Assembly: GCA_013180625.2 (NCBI GenBank)
Contig: SNVD02002607.1
Span: forward strand, 100,027-164,026
From: Boswellia sacra
Taxonomy: Eukaryota > Streptophyta > Magnoliopsida > Sapindales > Burseraceae
DNA: 64,000 nt
Direction of reading: 5' to 3'
The position numbers and the translations under genes are program-made. Shown piece by piece: positions 55,735 to 64,000 of this stretch. The first letter of the stretch is position 1, and each line of letters opens with the position of its first letter. Under the pieces are notes generated by a model. It searched no databases. It was not told the DNA's origin and saw only the letters and a program-made list of their open reading frames with translations.

Positions 55735-56325
55735 ATAAAAGCAATCAAGGCTTAATGGAAGTGCAAAAAAAAGTGGTGTACGTGCACAAATGTGGAGTGC
55801 ACTTAAGTGTCTTTGTTTTTCATGACTTCATTATAAAATCTTTATGATTAAGTTAGTTTTAGATTGTGCATGACTCATGTGCATTGAGTATGTACATAGA
55901 TCTTATTTGTGAGAATTATTAAGTCATGTAAGCTTAAGAGAGTTGAGTGATTACATGATTCTATAATAGTTATCGTGGTTATATCTAACTAAACCGTTAT
56001 AATTAAGTCTGACATGTTTAAAAAGTACAACATCAGAAGAGTGTGTGAAGGACTTAGGCTATAATCAAGGGTGATCAAGTTTACATAGATTAGGTTAGTG
56101 AGTGAGCGAGTGGCTACTACTGTAAAGAGTTTTAAGTCGAGTGTAAACACATATTATAAAGAGTCCTAAGTCGAGTGTAAACACATACAACATAATAGAT
56201 TGCAATTCTTGCTACCCGTGGATGTAGGCTGGTTGATAGCCGAATCACGTAAAATTTTTTGTTTCCTTTTACTTCACTATTTTTATTTAAGTTATTGTTA
56301 AGTATCCATAATGTGAAAACTAACA
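55735..56325 (+). repeat. Copia 3' LTR, second part
   Basis: Continues 42852-43201 beyond the GCTAT duplication and ends GAAAACTAACA. It contains a ~31-bp tandem duplication (56128-56190; TCCTAAGTCGAGTGTAAACA) absent from the 5' LTR. Confidence 0.93.
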
Positions 56326-56330
56326 AGAGA

Positions 56331-56900
56331 AGAAATTGTAATAGAATTATGAATTCCATTTCAATATATTTAATTTAGTTTTCACTATGATTTGGAAAAT
56401 ATGAGAAACTTCTTGCATTATGTGTAGGTGGACAAGAGAAACTATTGCTAAAAGAGATAGGTCAAAGGCTTGATAATCTTATCCACCCTCGTTCGACCAT
56501 GTGGCTAATGAGACCTCTCTGCATGTCAACATAACATTTATTCAGCCTATCATTGCTGAATATAGAAATTTGAAAATATAAAAAAATTTAGACTCATCTA
56601 GAACATGTAGAAAAAAGCAAAAACATACAACATAAAATCTTACAATATTGTAATATATTCGCATTTGACCCTACAACAATAGCAAATTATAATTTATTTA
56701 ATTGAGTATAGTGTATATATATCTTACATACATTGCAAAATATAATGCCAAACACATATATAACCAACATATAGACTAAGAAAAAAGAATAAAATAGAGA
56801 AAAAAAAATACAAGAGAAGACACAAAAGATTTATATGGCTAGATAATATGCTTACATTCAAGGGGCACAACCGAAAAATATTCTCTCTTCACTAGAAAAC
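56331..56900. repeat. Segmental repeat unit B, second half
   Basis: Direct continuation of 28185-29371 after the copia element, matching 26790-27330 (AGAAGAAATTGT, CATGTCAACATAACATTT, ATATAAAAAAATTTAG). Confidence 0.75.
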
Positions 56901-57550
56901 AGTGGTAGACGTAAAATTAAATTTCGTGCGGGTCACATTTTATAATACAATTATAAAAAATGATAATATTATTATCAATAACTATAAATTGTATCAACTT
57001 ATTCATGTATTAAACAAGAATTTGACTTAGTTTTATATTTTCCATAATTAATTTTATGCCCTTTTTTTTTACAATTCCTCTTTAAACATATACAATTAAA
57101 TTGTCAATGAAAAATTAATTTTTTTTTTGTTATGAAACCTAGTATTGACCACATGTAAAATCGAAAATACAGTTTTGATGGAAACTGTTACCTCTACACG
57201 CTTATTTACGCAGGCAACTGTTACCTCTACACGCTTTAACAGATTTAATCTGTTAATTTAAACCTTAATGCATAACGTAAAAATGGAATTTCATATACAA
57301 ACTTACAAAATATTATAATTTACATAAAATAAATCTCTCTTATCTACTCTCTCCTCTTCGTTACCAAGGCATCACCATCAAACAAACCCATCACAACCAC
57401 CATCAGAAGAATATATAACGCCAAGTTGCACATGCAGTGTTTATTTGTGCAAAAATAATCACTATCACGTGAATTATTGGAGAAAATATTACTATATTTA
57501 TAGTATTGTTAATTAAAAAATATTTATGAAGTTCAACTTTGTCTGTTTAT
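56901..57550. other. AT-rich intergenic DNA
   Basis: No gene or clear repeat termini. A short tandem duplication near 57185-57240 (AACTGTTACCTCTACACGCTT). Confidence 0.55.
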
Positions 57551-58440
57551 TAACCTTGTTTAATTCACCATTAAAAGTTATTATACCAAGAGTAATTGAA
57601 TCGAGAATGCATTAAAACAATAATTATTTTCCAATTTTTTCATTCAAAAGTAGTTTTACTACTTTAAAGTTTGTGATTTTTTTTTTGTATCTCTTTATTC
57701 AATTAATTTTTCATCAATTGAATATGTGCTCGTCACATGATAATACTTCTATTGAAATTAACAAAAATCAAGAAGATATTCTTATTTCCAAATTTCTGAT
57801 AATATGATAATGCCTAGAATAATGAGTTTATTAAGAGTAACTTTTGGGTGTAAATAATTCAACCTAACAAATAATTTTATTTTATGCATTTTTTGGCCCT
57901 TATACAGCTTTCTTTGTAACCTATTTAATGAAAGAAGAAAGTGCAAAATAATTGTAGATGGAGGGGGTTATTTATACCTACAAAATTTATTCTCACACCT
58001 ATTTTTTTAACTACTCTCTATTAATTAAAAATTTCTTTAGTATTTTTGTTGTATCTTTTTATTCAATTAAAATTTTAACTTATAATTTTGAGTTCATTAC
58101 ATGAGAATACGTATTGAAATATTAAAAAAAAACTATAATTTTGTAAATTTTTAGTTTTTGATAGTATCTCCTTCCGAAAACACGTGAAACCCACATTCTG
58201 TGCTCAGAAGGAAAGAGACAAATTACTTAACTGCTGCTAGGGACAGGCCGAGTATTGACAAATTCTTGATACTAACTCGCAGTGGCATGTGGCCAGGGCC
58301 TGTCTGGCGTTCAACATAATATAATTTGAATATTATCCATTTTACTGTGTCGTTGTTGAATATAGAATCAATAATTTTGAAAATGTCAAAAACATTTGGA
58401 CTTATCTAGATCATGTCGGGGAAAAAAAATGCTACCTAAA
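57551..58440. repeat. Partial segmental repeat unit C
   Basis: More diverged third copy of the segment, recognised by ATTTGTGCTC-like, TTTGTAACCTATTTAATGAAAGAAG, GTTCAACATAAT and GTTGTTGAATATAGAAT stretches in the same order as units A and B. Confidence 0.6.
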
Positions 58441-60040
58441 ACCTAGAAAATTGAGATATAATACAATGTGATCTTTCATTAATTTTTAATTATTATTTAA
58501 TTAATTAAAGATATTAATACTAATTTAAGATATCATATCATCAAATAACGACTTGTTATATCATTAATATTAATTTAAAGATATCATATCGTCAAATAAC
58601 CACTTGTCATAGCCTAATATTATTACACCTACCTAAGATACAATACACTTATAAATAATTAATATATATTAAAAAAATGAGAGGGTATTTAAAAAACCAA
58701 CTCTCAAAAATTATTTTACTTTTCAAAAGCAGGATATGAGTATTTGGGATTACTGTTGCTGTAACTTTTATTATTTATAAATTAATAATCAAAAGTATTT
58801 GGGATTATTTTTGAAAAGCAGGATATGAGTATAATATTCATTTATAATATTTAACTATTTTAAACAAATTTAATATAAATTATTTTCAAAACAAATATAA
58901 ATTAAATGAATAATTAATTTTTAATTTATGTAAAACATATAGATGTACAACTTATACGTTTAAATTTAATTGAATTAAATACTAAAATAAAATTCATTTA
59001 AATTTAATATTTATTAAGGAAATGCACATTTGTTTATAAAATAATTTAAAATTTGATGATATATTTCAATATATATTATAATTAATAAGAGTATATAAAA
59101 ATGTTATATTTATTAAATTTATTTTATGAAATTCAAAAAATTACAAAATTACAAAAATAGAAAATTTTAAATTCATTTTATTTTATAAAATAATAGTTTT
59201 AATTTTTTTTCAAATTTCTTAAAATAAATTTAATAAATAAAATTAAAATAACTAATTAAAAATACTTAAGTGTTAATTAAGTTTTTTAAAAAATAAGATT
59301 AAAAATATTTAATTATTAATTAGGTATTTTAAAAAAAGAAATTTTTGTAATCTATTTTTCTAATGTGGATATTTTAGTTATTTACTAAATCAAAACAGAA
59401 ATAGGTCTTCAAAAGTAAGTGACTTTCTACTTTTAAGGTACTTTATAAATATTTTTTTTTGTATTTACAAAATCAAAAGAGAAGCACATCTTTAAAAGTA
59501 GGTGACTCCCTACTTTTAACCCTACTTTTTAGATACTCTATAAATTTTTTTTTTGGTGTAGTAGCTTCTTTTTAAAGTAGGTAGAGCAACAATCTTAAAT
59601 ACTACTGAGCTACTGTTCTTATAAAAAAATATTTTTTCATACAGTAATAACAATCCCAAATGGATCCCATATTTTTCGCCTTCAATTCTTCACTCCTCTC
59701 CTTACCAAGGCTGTGTTCCTCTGTTAACTATCTTATCCCTTCTCACATAAACAAATGATTAAACCGTTCGTGGGGCCATGTCTGAAAAATTGTATATCAA
59801 ATCTTTGGCGTTTAGGCTAGTTGATCACCCAAAGCGTACGTGACTCATGTGAGTAATACATTTGAAACTCTCTGTTATTATTTTTTAAAATATTTTTGTA
59901 TAATCTTCAAATATGTAATCCAAAAAGTTAATATAATTGATGAAGTGGTCAATCTCTTTATATATCTTAAGACTCTTTCTTTATTGTCACCTTAACTGTA
60001 AGTTCTGGAAGCATGTAGATATAAGTAATATAACAATAAA
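58441..60040. other. Very AT-rich intergenic DNA
   Basis: Long stretch dominated by A and T (58860-59400) with short local duplications (GGGATTACTGTTG/GGGATTATTTTTG near 58755 and 58800; AAAAGTAAGTGACT/AAAAGTAGGTGACT near 59415 and 59493). No supported gene. Confidence 0.65.
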
Positions 60041-60049
60041 CTGTAAAGT

Positions 60050-60420
60050 AAATTGGCACAGGAGGATTTTACGTGGTTCGGTTATAAAACCTACATCCAC
60101 GGATAGCTTTAGAGCTGCAATTCACTAAGTTTTTATTTGTACAATCTTTATGATCGTTTACATTACTGACTCACTCTCACACATTGACCTAATCTTTGTA
60201 AAAACAAAATCTCGTCAAGATCTTAAAACTCTAGTGACACTACTCACTCTTTGTCGTTGATAACTTAATAACACACTGTTAAGTTAAACATAACCGCGAT
60301 GTCTGACACTGAATTACATAAACACTTAACTCGTAAGTTCTCTCAAGTGAATACTAAATTAGACAGACCTAACCAAAGATTCATGTACTATTACAACCTC
60401 TTATACATGAATAAAACACT
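60050..60420 (-). repeat. Degenerate copia LTR-like fragment
   Basis: Minus-strand similarity to the copia LTR ends: GATTTTACGTGGTTCGG, CCTACATCCACGG, CTGACTCACTC, CCTAATCTTTGTAAA and CTTAAAACTCT occur in the order expected for a reversed relative of 55900-56260. No clean ends or target duplication found. Confidence 0.5.
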
Positions 60421-60939
60421 GATAAAATCAAATCAATAAAGCATTTCAATTTGCATTGAAGCTCTCCTTTCAATTCCTGGAATGCCGTAACATAAACTCA
60501 CCCAACCAACCTATATGTTATATAAACATAACATTATATATATAGTGGGATGCCAGATCGAAATCTCCTTAAAAACCTGTAAAAATCCTAATCAAATTCT
60601 TATTAGGATAAAGACAAATATAATAGGAAGTGATGTAAATAACTCCTCAAAGAATTAGGACACAAATAAATATTCTCCTATTTTAACTTGAATACTAGCT
60701 TCTCATGTAAGTTTTTTCCCGCCCCCATATCTTAAGACTTAAATATTTGAGTCAATTATACTCTTCACTAAGTATATATATATTTTTTCATTAAATATGG
60801 AAGAATCACATTTTAATCCATCAATTTGAGTTTTCTAAAAGGTTTCATAAGTTTATATTTTGTTATATATACCTTTTAAGATTATATAATCCTAATTAAT
60901 TTTTAATCTTTTTTTTCTATCACTAACAACATCAAAGAG

Positions 60940-60981
<42 letters not shown>

Positions 60982-61347
60982 AAGATTGTGATTTCAAATT
61001 TTAATGGCATATTATATTTTATAATAATTTAATTTTAAGTACTATAAAATATTTTTCTTTGACTTATTTTATTAGTAAGCAATCTGGTCCCCACTGATCA
61101 AAATCTTGCCTCCGTCACTGGTTGAAAACTATCTTATTTATTAACTAGCTGTTTATGTAATTATCTCATGTTTCCCTTCTCGATCTCTCTTTTTGTGATA
61201 CACGAGTGAAACCTAGCTAAAGTACTTTAATTAATGTACAGAATTTGAACGACCCATCTGCCGATGGAGGAAGAAAAAACAAGCATAGAGTTATAATCGG
61301 TGCATTCAAAAGGCACGATCTCTCCCTTCTCTATTTTAAAAGCATTC
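60421..61347. other. Intergenic DNA with (GA)n microsatellite
   Basis: No gene seen. An (AG)n run of about 17 units lies at 60943-60976. The left part may belong to the degraded LTR described just upstream. Confidence 0.6.
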
Positions 61348-61970
61348 TGTCACGAGCTTAGAGTTTTGCGCAACTGCTCATGCGGCACTTAGGCAACTTG
61401 AACCCGAAAGTTGCTAAGTAAGCCTTGTAGTGTGCTTCTCGCTCAAGGAGAAGTTAGGACCGTTGAGCCAAAAGAGCTTTAGAGACTAGAAGAGAAGAGA
61501 ACTTAGAGGCAAGTGTTGCAAATGCAAAGAGCTTTGTATTACTCAAGAATGCTTGCTTACAATGCTTTGTATTTGTGTATGCTTGGATACTTACAAATGA
61601 GCCTTGGAGGGGTATTTATACTAATCCACCTCCCAAATGAATGGCTAGGATTCAATACATCCAATGGCCATAAATGAGTCCTACCTAAATTAGGTGTGGT
61701 AGGTGAACAACCTTTGACTATTTAAATATGGTAGGTGAACCACCTTGACTATGTATTTTTACATGTGGGAGTTGTACATATTTGACTTGTTAGAGCTTCT
61801 AGAAAATGGGCTTGGGCTTGTAGGCTTTCTAGAAACAAGGCCAAGCCTTTGTGCAGATTTTGGGCCACTCTAGCAAGCAAGTTGGATGGGCCGTAACATG
61901 CTTCCATTCCTTGGTACGTTTCTTCGCTAGCTTGGTGCAAACCCGTGCTCACGTCGCGCGGGGCATGACA
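61348..61970 (-). repeat. 3' LTR of second gag-only gypsy element
   Basis: 623 bp, TGTCATGCCC to CTCGTGACA on the minus strand, preceded by GGTAGGGGAGGA (61971-61982). Its first ~75 bp are absent from the related LTR at 1488-1995, which starts with an internal TGTTACGG-like point of this one. Confidence 0.82.
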
Positions 61971-62906
61971 TCCTCCCCTACCTAATTTCGCGACGCCCTT
62001 GTCGCGTCTTTGAGGATGTATTACCGGTTGCGGATGAGTGGTCTTGCCTCCATGTCGATGCTTCCTCTTCGCGTGCTTGGATGGCTTCTTGGTTGCCTTC
62101 TTTGGTTCCGTGATCTTGGGTGGCGTCATGTGGTGAGGCGCTATGGATGGAGGTTTGGCATCGGGCTCTAGCTTTATTTGGTGAGCCGCTTGCCCAGGCG
62201 GTAGCCTTCTTCGTAGCTTTTGGGCAGTAACATACTTGTACTTCTCAAGGATGGCCTGGATTTGCCTTGGAATTGGATCCTTGGCAATAGTGGTGTCCTC
62301 CCCATCATTTACCTCTCGAACGGTGGCAAGGAACCTCGGATCTTCCTTTATTCCTTGCTTGAGTTGTAGTGCGGACATCATCTTGCTCTCGACTTTGGTT
62401 GCACGTTCCGCCATGACCATGCATGATTGACTCCCATCGAGGATGTTGAGGGAGTTAAATACTGGTATGGGGAAAGCACGGGTTTGGTCGAAGAACTCTA
62501 TGCCCAACACTACTTGGAAGTCGTCCATAGAGACGATGGAGAAATCAAGTTTCCCGCTCCATACACCCAATTGCATTGGTGTCGCTTTGGACACACCCAC
62601 TATAGCTTTGGCGGGTGAGTTTACCTCCTTGATGGTACCTCCTCCATTGGTATATTTGAGGCCTAACCGTTTGGCTTCGTCCATGGAGATGAAGTTATGC
62701 GTGGCTCCCGTATCAAGCATCGCACGCACATCCTTGCCATTGATTGTGGCGCTCACATACATTAGACCCTTTTGAACATGGGTGGGTCTTTCAAGTGCGC
62801 CAATGGTACGGAGAGAACCCATCTCCGCTTGAGGCTCCTTATTTTGCACGCTCTTATGTTGAGCGGCTAAGGCATTGAGGGCCTTCCTCTTTGGGCAATC
62901 ACGCAC
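61971..62906 (-). pseudogene. Zinc knuckle end, RVP_2 protease and truncated pol
   Basis: The frame opens at MRDCPKRKALNAL (second half of the CCHC knuckle; an in-frame TAG separates it from CFICDGPH), then a linker, protease with AMLDTGATHNFISMDEAKRLGL (active-site Asp with the normal DTG triad) and FQVVLGIEFFDQ. The pre-RT linker (ILEKYKYVTAQKL) breaks into a Lys/His-rich low-complexity tail that reads on into the LTR. No RT, RNase H or integrase. Protease could fold if the upstream stop were bypassed. Confidence 0.8.
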
Positions 62907-63992
62907 CTAATGAGGACCATCACATATAAAGCAAGGGTTTTTGGGCTTAGGGGCATCAGACTTACCTTTGTTACGGATGTCGCGCTTGTCCCCTCTAAAT
63001 GGTTTATGTGCACCACCTTCACTTCGAGCATGATCCTTCTTAGGGCTCCACTCTCCCCCACCTTTATCGTGGTTGGTCTTCCACTCCTTTGATTGGGATG
63101 AGTAGTCGACGAGGGATTCGGCTATGGCTATGGCGTCATCAAGGTTTTGTACGCCACGCCTCTCAAGCTCAACCCTTGCCCAATCTTTTAAGCCATCAAG
63201 GAAGTAGAAGAGGGAGTCTTTTTCGGACATACCTTCGATTTCGAGGATGATTGTGGTGAAATCCTTGATGTATTCGCGAATGGTGCCGCTTTGCTTCAAA
63301 CGGCGGAGGCGACCCCTTGCCTCCTTTTCCGCATTGCTTGGAGAGAAATGCTTCCGTAGCTCTCTCTTGAAGTCCTCCCATGTGCGGAGGATGACGATGC
63401 CTTTACCTGCGTCGTCATGCTTACAACGCCACCACAATTAGGCTGCATCACGAAGGAAAGTAGGCGCAATGCCAATTCTCGAAGCATCATCATGGACACC
63501 TTTCGCCTCAAAATATTGCTCCAAGCCAAAGAGAAAGTTTTCTACTTTCGTGGCATTGCGAGTGCCGTGGTATGTGGCAGGAGTAGGCACTTGCATGTTG
63601 GTTAGCCCACTAGGACTTGAGTAGGAGGGGCTAGCACGTTCGCAACGGTGCTTCTTCCATTCCGTGCGAGATTCTTCAACTTCCGCACGGATCACCCGCA
63701 ACTCACGCTCCACAAAGCTTCGCAAGCTAACGAGCTCTCGTGTGAGGTTGTCACTAAATTCGAGTATTGTGGACTTTGTTGCTTGGGTGATTTCTCCATA
63801 ATCCGTCTCTAGGCCTTCGAGACGATCGGAGAGGCCCTCGATAGCATTGTTCATACTCGAGAGAGATTGCTCTATGCTAGCAATACAAGGCTCTAAGGAT
63901 TTCGATGAGGGAGCTTTGGACTTACCTCATTTTTCTTGTGGGCGTGGTTGAGGTTGAGGTTGTTTCTCACGTCCGCGGACTTGCTCCTCCAT
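62907..63992 (-). pseudogene. Gag of second gag-only gypsy element
   Basis: ATG near 63992 starts MEEQVRGRE, with an early stop near 63930. Two open stretches follow: 63854-63438 (coiled-coil-like NNAIEGLSDRLEGLETDYGE, then capsid start GTRNATKVENFLFGLEQYF) and 63437-62907 (WEDFKRELRKHFSPSNAEKEARGRLRRLKQ, REYIKDFTTIILEIEGMSEKDSLFYFLDGLK), ending at the knuckle CFICDGPH. Only a few stops separate the pieces, so it decayed recently. Confidence 0.82.
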
Positions 63993-64000
63993 GGTCACTT

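Larger units (their letters stand above)
29372..56325 (+). mobile_element. Sirevirus-like Ty1/copia element, with two nested insertions
   Basis: TGTTAG...TAACA LTRs flanked by AGAGA duplications (29367-29371, 56326-56330). After removing nested elements and their duplications its own length is about 9.84 kb. Order: LTR, primer site, gag, protease, integrase, RT, RNase H (copia order), then a roughly 3 kb post-pol region with its own ORF, as in Sireviruses. All frames contain stops. It holds a chromovirus-like element in gag (30810-35384) and the second LOG element in its 3' LTR (43202-55729). Confidence 0.92.
61348..64000 (-). mobile_element. Second gag-protease-only gypsy element (runs off the window)
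   Basis: 3' LTR 61348-61970, polypurine tract, protease and gag on the minus strand, 5' end beyond the window. Related to 1488-17134 but better preserved in gag and protease, with a different deletion of the polymerase region. Confidence 0.88.

Overview
This is a plant nuclear window, almost certainly from a eudicot. It is AT-rich and made mostly of nested LTR retrotransposons with a single recognisable host gene, an intron-containing ankyrin-repeat/PGG membrane protein (about 21.4-24.9 kb, minus strand). The species is not identifiable from the sequence alone.

Left nest (1-20070), at least four insertions deep. An old Athila-type Ty3/gypsy element on the minus strand (window edge to 20070) contains a gag-protease-only gypsy derivative (minus, 1488-17134). 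That derivative was hit twice: by a solo LTR (14844-16250, target duplication CGGCA) and by an 11.2 kb Athila-type element on the plus strand (2892-14091, target duplication CCGAG).

Middle (20071-29371): intergenic DNA, the ankyrin/PGG gene, and diverged tandem copies of a roughly 2 kb AT-rich segment.

Right nest (29372-56325). A Sirevirus-like Ty1/copia element (plus, target duplication AGAGA) carries a deleted chromovirus-like gypsy element in gag (30810-35384, duplication CTTAG). In its 3' LTR it carries a young 12.5 kb Athila-type element (minus, 43202-55729, duplication GCTAT). After it come the resumed host segment, AT-rich intergenic DNA, and a second gag-protease-only gypsy element running off the right edge (61348-64000).

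The standout is that the two Athila-type elements at 2892-14091 and 43202-55729 have quite different LTRs but share an unusual module between pol and the 3' LTR. It consists of a conserved non-coding box, ORF3 (a basic, cysteine-rich zinc-finger-like protein), a second almost invariant box, a TATA-like motif, and an intact intronless LOG gene (cytokinin riboside 5'-monophosphate phosphoribohydrolase family) ending in an LxLxLxL tail. Downstream are an 8-bp-stem hairpin and a shortened echo of ORF3. The 43202-55729 copy looks intact: one uninterrupted gag-pol frame, intact ORF3 and LOG, and LTRs differing at about nine of 1618 positions by hand count. My reading is that a retrotransposon lineage has captured a hormone-activating enzyme together with a putative nucleic-acid-binding accessory protein. 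Function is inference; the architecture is seen directly.
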